Positions 35,731-44,330 of a stretch of 64,000 nucleotides of DNA are shown here, in pieces. A program made the position numbers and the translations under genes. This stretch comes from CAUPWF01 sp963515125 (lineage in GTDB: Bacteria > Bacillota > Clostridia > Lachnospirales > Lachnospiraceae). The stretch is from assembly GCA_052116865.1 (NCBI GenBank), contig JBQKKG010000003.1:248001-312000 (forward strand). Reading direction: 5' to 3'. The stretch's first letter is position 1, and every line of letters begins with the position of its first letter. A model generated the notes under the pieces. It did not search any database. It had not been told where the DNA came from and saw nothing but the letters and a program-made list of their open reading frames with translations.

Positions 35731-36360
35731 CTAGGATTCCATGCATTCTAATTTACTCACAGACACTTCATAGGCAACACGCTTTTCTGCTTCTGTTTCT
35801 GAAATTTTTTTCACATATTCTCTACTTTGAATACGTCCTAATACTTGCACATGCTCACCTACTTCAAAGCTTTGTGCATATCTTGCATTACGTCCCCAAC
35901 AAATACAGGGAATATAATCTGATTTACCATATGGCCTATTTACTGCTAATAGCAAGTCTGCTATTTCCCTTCCAAGAGGAGTCTTTCTATAAATCGGAGC
36001 CTTACATATGTACCCATCCAAAAGAATGCTATTGGTCTTTGCTCCATCCATTTCTTCTTCTACAAATGATATTTCTCTTACAAATACGGATAATACCAAT
36101 CTGTTCTTTTGATCTTCATGACGATTATAAGACCTGAATTGTCCGCTCGCCATAATATATTCTCCTCTGTAGTCTTCTGTCACATCAATCAGTCTCTCTG
36201 AAATCATAAGCGGTATTCTATCGTCAGAGTTGCTTAGTCTTTTTACCAGAATATCTACCATGTAGAACCCTTCTCCGAATACCTCGTGGCTAAATATGAA
36301 TTCCGAAGCCACCTCTCCCATAATTGTTACTTGGTTGTTTTCTATTACCTTATCTGACAT
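35731..36360 (-). CDS. SSB-like protein with two OB folds
   Basis: A 209-residue protein built of two OB-like halves: residues 1-100 (VTIMGEVASEFIF) and 108-200 (NSILLDGYICKAPIYRKTPL then CICWGRNARYAQSF, VGEHVQVLGRIQSREY). The second half carries the SSB family signature. It lacks the acidic C-terminal tip (DDDIPF-type) by which ordinary SSB binds partners; it ends KLECMES. It is therefore unlikely to be the replicative SSB and may be a specialised ssDNA-binding protein. It lies divergently from typA, 76 bases upstream of dapA. The start has AAGGGAG. Function is inferred from fold only. Confidence 0.75.
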   Translation of the reverse strand: MSDKVIENNQVTIMGEVASEFIFSHEVFGEGFYMVDILVKRLSNSDDRIPLMISERLIDVTEDYRGEYIMASGQFRSYNRHEDQKNRLVLSVFVREISFVEEEMDGAKTNSILLDGYICKAPIYRKTPLGREIADLLLAVNRPYGKSDYIPCICWGRNARYAQSFEVGEHVQVLGRIQSREYVKKISETEAEKRVAYEVSVSKLECMES

Positions 36361-36452
36361 AAATTGTAATTCTCCCTTCCTCTTCGTCGTATTTGTTGTC
36401 TATACTATGTCTATGACAGCTTTTCCTCTTTTAGAACTCTTTTTAAAAAACC

Positions 36453-36480
36453 TTGTAAATTTTTTGAAATGTGTTAAACT
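36453..36480 (+). promoter_or_regulatory. Probable promoter of typA
   Basis: TTGTAA (36453-36458) and TAAACT (36475-36480) are 16 bases apart, with TGT before the -10 (extended). It lies 56 bases before the typA start. Confidence 0.4.
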
Positions 36481-36535
36481 ATTTAAGTTGTAACTTTTCA
36501 ATAAGAAGGAATTAATCATAGAGAAGGAATAAAAA

Positions 36536-38365
36536 ATGAGAACAAAACGTGAAGATATCAGAAATATTGCCATTATTGCCCATGTTGATCATGGTAAAAC
36601 AACTTTAGTTGATGAATTACTAAAGCAAAGTGGTGTATTTCGAGCTAACCAAGAAGTCGCAGAACGTGTTATGGACTCCAATGACATTGAACGCGAACGT
36701 GGAATTACTATTTTATCAAAAAATACTGCAGTTTATTACAAGGATACAAAAATTAATATTATAGATACCCCTGGACATGCCGACTTTGGGGGTGAAGTAG
36801 AGCGAGTTCTAAAAATGGTCAATGGTGTTGTATTAGTAGTTGATGCATTTGAAGGAGCCATGCCACAAACAAAATTCGTGCTACGTAAAGCTTTAGAATT
36901 AGATTTACCAGTAATTGTATGTATCAATAAGATTGACCGTGCAGAGGCAAGACCCGACGAGGTCATAGATGAAGTTCTAGAGCTATTTATGGATTTAGAT
37001 GCCTCAGATGATCAATTAGATTGTCCTTTTGTATATGCATCTGCAAAGGCTGGTCACGCAGTATTAGACCTTACTGAGGATCCAAAGAATATGATTCCTT
37101 TATTCGAAACAATTATTGACTATATTCCAGCTCCTGAAGGCGATTCAGAGGCTGATACCCAAGTATTGATTAGTACGATTGATTATAATGAATACGTTGG
37201 CCGTATTGGAGTCGGCAAGGTTGATAATGGAACGATTCGCGTGAATCAGGATATGCTTGTTTTAAATGTGCATGAACCAGATAAAAGAAAAAAAGTTAAA
37301 ATAAGTAAACTTTATGAGTTCGACGGCTTAGACAAAGTAGAAGTGAAAGAAGCTACCATCGGTTCTATTGTCGCTATTTCCGGAATTGCAGACATTTCCA
37401 TTGGAGACACCTTATGCTCCCCTGAGAATCCAGTTGCAATACCATTTCAAAAGATTTCCGAACCAACTATTGCAATGCAGTTTATCGTAAATGACAGCCC
37501 TTTCGCAGGGCAAGAAGGTAAGTTTGTTACTTCTCGCCATATTAGAGAACGCCTTATGCGCGAACTCAATACAGATGTAAGTCTAAGAGTAGAAGAATCA
37601 GAAACTACTGAAAGTTATCGTGTTTCTGGTCGTGGCGAACTACATTTGTCTGTCTTGATTGAAAATATGCGCCGTGAAGGCTATGAATTTGCAGTAAGTA
37701 AAGCTGAAGTTCTCTATAAAAAAGACGATAACGGAAAATTATTAGAACCTATGGAAGTTGCCTTCATTGATGTTCCAGATGAATTCACCGGAACTGTCAT
37801 TGATAAGTTAAGCCAAAGGAAAGGTGAACTTCGCGCAATGGGTACCTCCAATGGTGGCTACACTCGTTTGGAATTTTCCATTCCAGCTCGTGGTCTTATC
37901 GGCTACCGCGGAGAATTCTTAACCGATACAAAGGGGAATGGTATCATTAATACTGCTTTTGATGACTATGCTCCTTATAAGGGAGATATTCAATACCGTA
38001 AGCAAGGCTCCCTTATTTCATTTGAGACAGGCGAATCTGTAACCTACGGTCTCTTCAGTGCACAAGAGCGTGGCACTTTATTTATTGGTGCTGGTGAAAA
38101 AGTATATGCTGGTATGGTTATTGGGCAGAATGGAAAAGCCGAAGATATTGAATTAAATATATGTAAAACAAAACATTTAACCAACACCCGCTCTTCCGGC
38201 GCTGATGATTCATTAAAATTGACAACTCCTAAAACTCTTAGCCTTGAAGAAGCACTTGATTTTATAGACACGGATGAACTGTTAGAAGTTACTCCAAAAA
38301 CATTAAGAATCCGAAAAAAAATCTTAGATTCTAAAATGCGAAAACGTAATACTGCTAATAAATAA
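36536..38365 (+). CDS. typA: Translational GTPase TypA/BipA
   Basis: TypA is an EF-G-like GTPase that binds ribosomes and helps assembly and stress or cold adaptation. The 609-residue protein has G1 AHVDHGKTTL at 15-24, G2 RGITI, G3 DTPGHADFGG, G4 NKIDRAEARP and the C-terminal BipA-specific domain (GELRAMGTSNGGYTRLEFSI, GIINTAFDDYAPYKGDI). The start has AGAAGGA upstream. It is divergent from the SSB-like gene and converges with hpf at a long terminator. Confidence 0.97.
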   Translation: MRTKREDIRNIAIIAHVDHGKTTLVDELLKQSGVFRANQEVAERVMDSNDIERERGITILSKNTAVYYKDTKINIIDTPGHADFGGEVERVLKMVNGVVLVVDAFEGAMPQTKFVLRKALELDLPVIVCINKIDRAEARPDEVIDEVLELFMDLDASDDQLDCPFVYASAKAGHAVLDLTEDPKNMIPLFETIIDYIPAPEGDSEADTQVLISTIDYNEYVGRIGVGKVDNGTIRVNQDMLVLNVHEPDKRKKVKISKLYEFDGLDKVEVKEATIGSIVAISGIADISIGDTLCSPENPVAIPFQKISEPTIAMQFIVNDSPFAGQEGKFVTSRHIRERLMRELNTDVSLRVEESETTESYRVSGRGELHLSVLIENMRREGYEFAVSKAEVLYKKDDNGKLLEPMEVAFIDVPDEFTGTVIDKLSQRKGELRAMGTSNGGYTRLEFSIPARGLIGYRGEFLTDTKGNGIINTAFDDYAPYKGDIQYRKQGSLISFETGESVTYGLFSAQERGTLFIGAGEKVYAGMVIGQNGKAEDIELNICKTKHLTNTRSSGADDSLKLTTPKTLSLEEALDFIDTDELLEVTPKTLRIRKKILDSKMRKRNTANK

Positions 38366-38414
38366 AAAAGAAAAGAGGTTCGTACATTCGAAATGTACGA
38401 ACCTCTTTTCTTTT
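38366..38414. terminator. Bidirectional terminator between typA and hpf
   Basis: A 23-pair perfect stem (38366-38388 with 38392-38414) closes a 3-base loop. The arms begin with AAAA and end with TTTT, so it terminates typA on the plus strand and hpf on the minus strand. Confidence 0.9.
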
Positions 38415-38440
38415 TCTATGAACCTTCCCTTTACACGCTT

Positions 38441-38980
38441 CTATTGAAACTCAGGTTCAATTAATCCATAAGTATCATTTTTCCTTTTATACACAACATT
38501 AACTTCATCCGTTTCTGCATTGCAAAATACATAAAAATTATGTCCTAATAATTCCATTTGAATACATGCATCTTCCGGATACATTGGCTTTATTCCAAAA
38601 CGCTTTGTTCGAATTATTTTAATTTCTTCATTTACTTCTGAATTTCCATCATCACTTTCAAAAAATTCTTGTCTGAAATTGCTACCTTCTTGGCTTCTTG
38701 CAATTAATTTGTTCTTGTACTTACGAAGTTGGCGTTCGATTACTTCTTCCACCAAATCAATTGATACATACATATCATTACTTACTTGTTCTGAACGAAT
38801 AATATTTCCTTTTACTGGAATAGTCACTTCAATTTTTTGTCGTTCTTTTTCAACACTTAGGGTTACAATAATCTCTGTTTCAGGAGTGAAGTACCTTTCT
38901 AGTTTTCCTAACTTTTGTTCGATAGCCTCTCTTAAGCCTACTGTTACATCGATGTTTTTTCCACTAATTATAAATTTCAT
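38441..38980 (-). CDS. hpf: Long-form ribosome hibernation promoting factor
   Basis: HPF dimerises 70S ribosomes into inactive 100S in stationary phase. The 179-residue protein has the N-terminal RaiA-type domain (1-100, MKFIISGKNIDVTVGLREAI) and the C-terminal dimerisation domain (about 120-177, IIRTKRFGIKPMYPEDACIQ then GHNFYVFCNAETDEVNVVYK), which marks the long form of Firmicutes. The start has AAAAGGAG upstream. It converges on typA with a shared terminator. Confidence 0.95.
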   Translation of the reverse strand: MKFIISGKNIDVTVGLREAIEQKLGKLERYFTPETEIIVTLSVEKERQKIEVTIPVKGNIIRSEQVSNDMYVSIDLVEEVIERQLRKYKNKLIARSQEGSNFRQEFFESDDGNSEVNEEIKIIRTKRFGIKPMYPEDACIQMELLGHNFYVFCNAETDEVNVVYKRKNDTYGLIEPEFQ

Positions 38981-39211
38981 GATGTCAACTCCTTTTCGAT
39001 ATATTATACAAACACATCATCATTTCATTGGTCTTTTGACTTAATACTAAGTGATATGTAAGGTTTGTACTATGATTATAGTATACTTCATTTTTACATA
39101 TTAATGCAAGAAATATTTCTATAAAATTATTAATATTTTATAAATAGACTGACAATTATTCTATTGTAAGAAAATAATTAGTCATCGTCTTCATCATATC
39201 TTTGTTTACAC

Positions 39212-39823
39212 TTAATGTATTGCCCTAATCACTTCAATTCTTGTAATTTTACCATCCCTCATTTTTGCTATGCGAAGACCTAATTCCTGATAGTATGCAC
39301 ATGCTCCAACCCCTACTTCATCTTTACTTTCCTGTAGCTTTTCTACGATCACATCTGCAAGTGTTTGATTGTCGTGGTGTGGAATTGCTACGTGCAATAA
39401 TTTGTTAACATTATGTACCTTTTGAGTGGCACGAAAAATAATTTTCTCCGACTCATCAAAATCTATAAATAGAAATTTTCTAGTTGCAAATAGTATCCCT
39501 ATAGCGATGACTCCAATTAGGCTATTCATCGCAGATGAATGTTCCGTAATAATTTGTCTTGCAATAGCAAATAACAATACTTCAAAAACCGTAGATGGGG
39601 TATGCGTATATAACATTCGAATCAGCTCTACTCCAATAACGAGATTCAAACATGTACTTAATAAATCCTCATAATTAGGATACACATTTAAATTGGGTAC
39701 ATTAAATACCCCCAATGCAAGTTTTATACTCAATAAGGTAATTGCAACTCCTAACAATAATGAAATAAATAACTCTAAAGTAGTTGACATCCTTTTCAAC
39801 AATGCTACCGCATACTTTTTCAT
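39212..39823 (-). CDS. PsiE-like membrane protein with C-terminal soluble domain
   Basis: The 203-residue protein has four hydrophobic segments within residues 15-125 (ELFISLLLGVAITLLSIKLA; NLVIGVELIRMLYTHTPS; LLFAIARQIIT; NSLIGVIAIGILFATRKFLF), an arrangement I associate with the phosphate-starvation-inducible PsiE family. Residues 130-203 form a soluble, probably cytoplasmic, domain ending IAKMRDGKITRIEVIRAI, resembling TrkA_C-type ligand domains. The start has AGGGAGG. It is monocistronic by spacing. Role in phosphate response is a family guess. Confidence 0.6.
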   Translation of the reverse strand: MKKYAVALLKRMSTTLELFISLLLGVAITLLSIKLALGVFNVPNLNVYPNYEDLLSTCLNLVIGVELIRMLYTHTPSTVFEVLLFAIARQIITEHSSAMNSLIGVIAIGILFATRKFLFIDFDESEKIIFRATQKVHNVNKLLHVAIPHHDNQTLADVIVEKLQESKDEVGVGACAYYQELGLRIAKMRDGKITRIEVIRAIH

Positions 39824-39916
39824 AAATTCCTCCCTTGGTTTTTATTTGGTTACCATAACTTATATATTTTATTGTATCGTATCTAAACTAAACCTGTAAA
39901 GACCTGTTTGTTCATG

Positions 39917-39945
39917 TTGTCTTTTGCTTACTCACGTATTATAAT
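39917..39945 (+). promoter_or_regulatory. Promoter of the 2-hydroxyacid dehydrogenase-like gene
   Basis: TTGTCT (39917-39922) and TATAAT (39940-39945) are separated by 17 bases, a standard sigma-A spacing. It lies 40 bases before the start codon at 39985. Confidence 0.7.
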
Positions 39946-39984
39946 CATTTATAGTAATATATAAAAAAATTTGGAGGTATTCTT

Positions 39985-40869
39985 ATGTTTAAAAAGCTTG
40001 TCGCTATAGAACCCATTAGTTTATTACCAGAAGCTAAAGAAGCCCTACATAACTATGCTAGTTCCGTTGTTTTGAGCACAACAAAGCCTACAACAGATAC
40101 AGAAATCATCGAAAGAATTGGAGATGCTGATGCTGTACTGGTTAGCTATACAACAAATATTAACCGTTATGTTTTATCTCAATGTCCTTCTATAAAATAT
40201 ATTGGGATGTGTTGTAGCCTATATTCGGAATCCAGTGCTAATGTAGATATTGCTTATGCCAAGGAACATCATATTACAGTAACGGGTATCCGTGATTACG
40301 GTGATGAGGGTGTGGTCGAATTTGTAGTTAGTGAACTAATACAATTATTTCATGGTTTTCATGGCCGTATGTGGTCACATGTACCACGCGAACTTACTGG
40401 TCTCAAAGTAGGTATCATAGGTTTGGGCACATCAGGCACAATGGTTGCAAATGGATTGCAGTACTTTGGTTCCGATATTTCTTATTTTAGTCGTACTCGA
40501 AAATCAGGAGCCGAAGCTCATGGCTTTACTTACCGTTCCTTGAATGAGTTAGTAAGTCATTGCGAGGTGATTTGTACCTGCCTAAATAAACATACCATTT
40601 TGCTCCACGAAGAACAATTCCATCTTATGAAAGAACCTAAAATCCTGATTAATACAGGTCTAAGCCCTTCTTTTGATATGGAACCATTTCAAACATGGAT
40701 TCAAGAAGATAATTATTTTATTTGTGATACAGAAATGGCCTTAGACAATCCCGCTCTCTTATCCTGTAAGAATGTCAACTGCGTCCATCAATCTTCCGGA
40801 ATGACGTTGCAGGCATATCAGCGATTGAGCAACAAAGTCTTAGAAAATATAAAACAATTTTTGAAATAA
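39985..40869 (+). CDS. D-isomer-specific 2-hydroxyacid dehydrogenase-like protein, atypical
   Basis: A 294-residue protein of the NAD-dependent 2-hydroxyacid dehydrogenase fold: N-terminal substrate domain, Rossmann motif VGIIGLGTSGTMVANGL near 140-156 and the C-terminal His of CVHQSSGMT near 270. The usual catalytic Arg in the NxxRG stretch is missing here: the segment reads LINTGLSPSFD. Family members are usually near 320-330 residues, so it is slightly short. It may use other residues, act on another substrate or have lost activity. It has GGAGG at its start, its own promoter and a terminator behind it. Function cannot be named. Confidence 0.7.
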   Translation: MFKKLVAIEPISLLPEAKEALHNYASSVVLSTTKPTTDTEIIERIGDADAVLVSYTTNINRYVLSQCPSIKYIGMCCSLYSESSANVDIAYAKEHHITVTGIRDYGDEGVVEFVVSELIQLFHGFHGRMWSHVPRELTGLKVGIIGLGTSGTMVANGLQYFGSDISYFSRTRKSGAEAHGFTYRSLNELVSHCEVICTCLNKHTILLHEEQFHLMKEPKILINTGLSPSFDMEPFQTWIQEDNYFICDTEMALDNPALLSCKNVNCVHQSSGMTLQAYQRLSNKVLENIKQFLK

Positions 40870-40871
40870 TA

Positions 40872-40916
40872 AAGAAAGACCCTTTGTACCTGATACTGGT
40901 ACAAAGGGTCTTTCTT
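40872..40916. terminator. Bidirectional terminator between the dehydrogenase-like gene and yigZ
   Basis: A 19-pair perfect stem (40872-40890 with 40898-40916) closes a 7-base loop, three bases after the stop codon on the plus strand, and is followed by a T-rich stretch. Confidence 0.9.
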
Positions 40917-40922
40917 ATCTTT

Positions 40923-41573
40923 TTAGAACACAATTACCTCTTCCCCTACCTTTGCAAAATAAGAATATTGTTTTTGGCTAATAATTGCTTGTCCATTGGT
41001 TCCTTCTATAATCTCTTTTCGTAATTCTTCCTGCTCTACTTCGGCAACAAGGACCTCTATTGTTACACGTTCTGTATAAATAGTATTTAGTACCGCAATA
41101 CCTCTTTGGCCTATGATATATTGTATCTTCCCCAATCCTACATAGTCCGTATCAATTAATATCTTTCTTCCATATTGTTTCGTAATAATGCAACTTTTTT
41201 CCAACCCCGCTTTTGTCGCACTACTATAAGCTCGAACCAATCCCCCAGTTCCTAATAACGTCCCACCAAAATACCTTGTTACCACCACTACTACGTTATG
41301 AATTTTTTCCCCTAACAACACATCTAATATGGGTCTTCCAGCTGTGCCACTTGGTTCTCCATCATCACTACACCGCTGTACTTCAACTCCTTCACCACAA
41401 ACATAGGCAAAACAATTATGCGTTGCATTCCAATGTTTTTTCTTAATTGTTTCAATAAATGTATTTGCTGCTTCTTCACTCTCTACGGGTTGCACAGATG
41501 CAATAAATCTTGATTTTTTCTCAATGATTTCGCTCTCTCCACCTTCATATACGGTTCTAAATTCTTTTAGCAT
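40923..41573 (-). CDS. yigZ: YigZ/IMPACT family protein
   Basis: The family (UPF0029) is related to IMPACT, a translation regulator in eukaryotes; the bacterial role is not settled. The 216-residue protein has the N-terminal domain with EKKSRFIASVQPVESEEAA, then GEGVEVQRCSDDGEPSGTAGRPIL, the family core, and NVVVVVTRYFGGTLLGTGGL, and a C-terminal DUF1949-like domain (about 140-216). The start has AAAGGTGG upstream. It is convergent with the dehydrogenase-like gene and its upstream region is shared with the penicillin-binding protein gene. Confidence 0.9.
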   Translation of the reverse strand: MLKEFRTVYEGGESEIIEKKSRFIASVQPVESEEAANTFIETIKKKHWNATHNCFAYVCGEGVEVQRCSDDGEPSGTAGRPILDVLLGEKIHNVVVVVTRYFGGTLLGTGGLVRAYSSATKAGLEKSCIITKQYGRKILIDTDYVGLGKIQYIIGQRGIAVLNTIYTERVTIEVLVAEVEQEELRKEIIEGTNGQAIISQKQYSYFAKVGEEVIVF

Positions 41574-41701
41574 ACTTCCACCTTTTTCGATTATTCTCCT
41601 TACACTATATCAAGATTTGCGCCAATTACCAAACTTTTTCTTAATTTTTTCTATTAGTATTCTAAAGTTTTTAAGTTTTGCTTTATTTCACAGTACTTCT
41701 T

Positions 41702-41710
41702 TGTTATAAT
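41702..41710 (+). promoter_or_regulatory. Extended -10 promoter of the PBP gene
   Basis: TGTTATAAT is a perfect extended -10, 26 bases before the PBP start codon; the -35 is weak. Confidence 0.55.
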
Positions 41711-41736
41711 TACAAAGATGAAGGAGGCAATTATTC

Positions 41737-44244
41737 ATGAATTATGGAAAAAAGAAAGCTTCTCAAAAGCAAAAAAAAATATCTTCAAAATCTAATATGA
41801 AGAAAAAAAGAGTTGGAGTACGAATTTTTAAAGTAACCATCCTCTGTATCCTTCTCCTAGCTGTTGTAGGAGTTATTGGAGCTGGTATCTTTTTTAAAAA
41901 AATCTTAAATGATACACCTAAGATAAGTCCGGCTGATGTAAAACCTGCTGGATATTCAACTTTTGTTTATACACAAGACGGAACACAACTAGAAAAATTT
42001 GTTGCATCCGGTTCTAACCGTGTTTATAGAACCATTACTGAAATTCCCGAAAATCTTCAACATGCCTTTGTTGCTATTGAGGATGAACGTTTTTACAAGC
42101 ACAATGGTATTGATTTACAGGGCATCGCCCGTGCTGCAGTAAAAGGAATTACTTCCGGAAGTTTTTCAGAGGGCGCAAGTACCTTAACGCAACAATTAAT
42201 CAAGAATAATGTATTTCCTAATTTTACAGAAGAAAAGACATTTTACGATCGAGTAGAGCGAAAAGTCCAGGAACAATTTTTGGCTGTCGAGATTGAAAAG
42301 CAGATGAACAAAGAAGAAATTCTGGAGCTTTATATGAATACCATCAACTTAGGGCAAAACACGTTAGGTGTGCAGTCTGCTTCTAAACGTTACTTTAATA
42401 AAGATGTATCTGAATTAACGTTATCTGAGTGTGCTGTAATTGCTGGTATCACCCAAAATCCATCACGGTATAATCCTGTTACAAATCCAGAAGATAATTC
42501 TAAACGCCGTGAAAAAGTATTAGGGGACATGCTTGCTCAAAATTATATTACGCAGGCTGAATACGATGAAGCGAAAGCAGATAACGTATATGAACGGATT
42601 CAAAATGTGAACGCTTCCATTAATACGGATTCTCCTTACACTTACTTTATCGATGCATTATCAAAAGAAGTCATTCAAGATTTACAAGATGAAAAGGGAT
42701 ATACGTATACACAAGCATACAATGCCGTATATAGTGGCGGATTAAGTATCTATGCTACTCAAGATTTGGCAATACAACAAATCTGTGATGAAGAGTTTAA
42801 TAATCCTGATAACTTTCCAGGTAATTATGAGTATGCCGTAGATTATGCCCTCACCATTATTCGTGCCACTGATGGAAAAGCAGAAAATTATAGTACGGAA
42901 ATGTTTGCATCTTACATCCGAAATACCCGTGGTGACGACCAGCCACTGATTTATGGAAGTCCAGAAGCGGCACAACAAGCAATTGATGAGTATAAATCTA
43001 CTTTAAATATTCAAGAAGGCGATACTGTAGACGAAAAATTATCCCTTGCTATACAACCTCAAGCATCTTGTGTAATTATGGATCAAGCAACTGGCTATGT
43101 AAAAGCACTTGTTGGAGGACGTGGGGCAAAAGAGGAAAGCCTATCTTTAAATCGTGCTACAGATACTTATCGCCAACCAGGTTCTTGTTTTAAGATATTA
43201 TCAACGTATGCACCTGCACTTGACACCTCAGGCTATACCTTAGCTTCCCTCGTAAAAGATGAACCATATGCATACTTTAACGGTACTCCTGTAAAGAACT
43301 GGTGGGGAGAAAGTTATAAAGGTGATGTTACTATTCGAAAGGCAATAGAGCAATCTATGAATATTGTTGCGGTTAAAGTGTTGACAGATATTACACCACA
43401 ACTTGGTTTTAATTACTTGAAAAACTTTGGTATTACAACACTGGAAGATGGGACAAACCCAGACAAACCCGGATTTTCTGATATTCAGCAAGCTACCGCA
43501 CTAGGTGGTATTACAAATGGTGTAATTAATAGCGAAATGACTGCTGCATATGCAGCAATTGCCAATGGGGGAACGTATATAGAGCCAACTCTTTATACTA
43601 AGATTCTAGATCATGATGGCAATATATTACTTGAAAAAAAACCAAAAACAAGAACAGTACTTCAAGAATCAACTGCTGCATTGTTAACAAATGCTATGGA
43701 AGATGTTGTTACCAAAGGTACTGGTACCAAGGCACGATTAAGTAATATGCCCGTGTCCGGAAAAACCGGTACGACCTCTGACAATAAAGATATATGGTTT
43801 TCTGCTTATACCCCTTATTTAACTTGTTCTGTATGGGGAGGCTACGATACAAACAAAGAATTGAAAGGATACGAAACTTCTTGGCACTTAGTATTATGGC
43901 GTTCTATCATGGAGCGTGTTCATGATGGTTACCCTTATAAAGACTTTGTAATTCCATCTTCTGTGGAGAAGATGACCATTTGTACAGAAACAGGAAAACT
44001 TGCAAATAACGGATGTCCTACTATTACAGAATATTTTGCCGTAGGTTCTGTTCCTAAAGAAACTTGTCCTGGACATGCCTCTGCTTATCCAGAAGAGGAA
44101 GAAAAAACCGAAGAAGAAAAAGATCCAAATGCAGATCACTCTTCTACGAACACTGGAACAACACCCGAACAACCAACTACGCCTGAGGTTACCACGCCAA
44201 CGGATCCAGCCCCGGATCCAACACCGGAGACCCCAGCAGAATAA
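41737..44244 (+). CDS. Class A penicillin-binding protein (glycosyltransferase-transpeptidase)
   Basis: A bifunctional wall synthase of 835 residues. A basic cytoplasmic N-terminus (Lys-rich) and one membrane helix (about 35-60) are followed by the GT51 domain, with catalytic Glu115 in EDERFYKHNG and GASTLTQQLIKN near 150. The transpeptidase has SxxK at 483-486 (S483-C-F-K486), SxN at 540-542 (SMN) and KTG at 676-678. The tail from about 785 is a Glu/Lys and then Pro/Thr/Asp/Glu-rich linker. The start has AAGGAGG. It resembles PBP1a/PonA of Firmicutes. A terminator follows. Confidence 0.95.
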   Translation: MNYGKKKASQKQKKISSKSNMKKKRVGVRIFKVTILCILLLAVVGVIGAGIFFKKILNDTPKISPADVKPAGYSTFVYTQDGTQLEKFVASGSNRVYRTITEIPENLQHAFVAIEDERFYKHNGIDLQGIARAAVKGITSGSFSEGASTLTQQLIKNNVFPNFTEEKTFYDRVERKVQEQFLAVEIEKQMNKEEILELYMNTINLGQNTLGVQSASKRYFNKDVSELTLSECAVIAGITQNPSRYNPVTNPEDNSKRREKVLGDMLAQNYITQAEYDEAKADNVYERIQNVNASINTDSPYTYFIDALSKEVIQDLQDEKGYTYTQAYNAVYSGGLSIYATQDLAIQQICDEEFNNPDNFPGNYEYAVDYALTIIRATDGKAENYSTEMFASYIRNTRGDDQPLIYGSPEAAQQAIDEYKSTLNIQEGDTVDEKLSLAIQPQASCVIMDQATGYVKALVGGRGAKEESLSLNRATDTYRQPGSCFKILSTYAPALDTSGYTLASLVKDEPYAYFNGTPVKNWWGESYKGDVTIRKAIEQSMNIVAVKVLTDITPQLGFNYLKNFGITTLEDGTNPDKPGFSDIQQATALGGITNGVINSEMTAAYAAIANGGTYIEPTLYTKILDHDGNILLEKKPKTRTVLQESTAALLTNAMEDVVTKGTGTKARLSNMPVSGKTGTTSDNKDIWFSAYTPYLTCSVWGGYDTNKELKGYETSWHLVLWRSIMERVHDGYPYKDFVIPSSVEKMTICTETGKLANNGCPTITEYFAVGSVPKETCPGHASAYPEEEEKTEEEKDPNADHSSTNTGTTPEQPTTPEVTTPTDPAPDPTPETPAE

Positions 44245-44286
44245 AAAAGGAGATGGGATAATGACTACATTATCCCATCTCCTTTT
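44245..44286. terminator. Bidirectional terminator after the PBP gene
   Basis: A 19-pair perfect stem (44245-44263 with 44268-44286) closes the loop ACTA, directly after the stop codon, with an A-run and a T-run at the ends. It also lies beyond the end of the ROK gene on the other strand. Confidence 0.9.
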
Positions 44287-44330
44287 TATGTAAAGCACAA
44301 ATTCAAAAATTCTTGTACCTACCCGATTGT

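Noticed and set aside
35607..36137. 176-codon open frame on the plus strand
   Set aside because: Antisense to dapA and the SSB-like gene. It spans their intergenic gap but shows no ribosome-binding site or recognisable domain.
38981..39211. Possible small RNA in the 231-base gap upstream of hpf
   Set aside because: Only short AT-rich dyads and TATAAT-like strings are present; there is no stable structure with a terminator, so I call nothing here.
43894..44298. 134-codon Trp/Arg/Phe-rich open frame on the minus strand
   Set aside because: Antisense to the Pro/Thr/Glu-rich tail of the penicillin-binding protein and runs through the terminator; the odd composition comes from the repeat-like tail.
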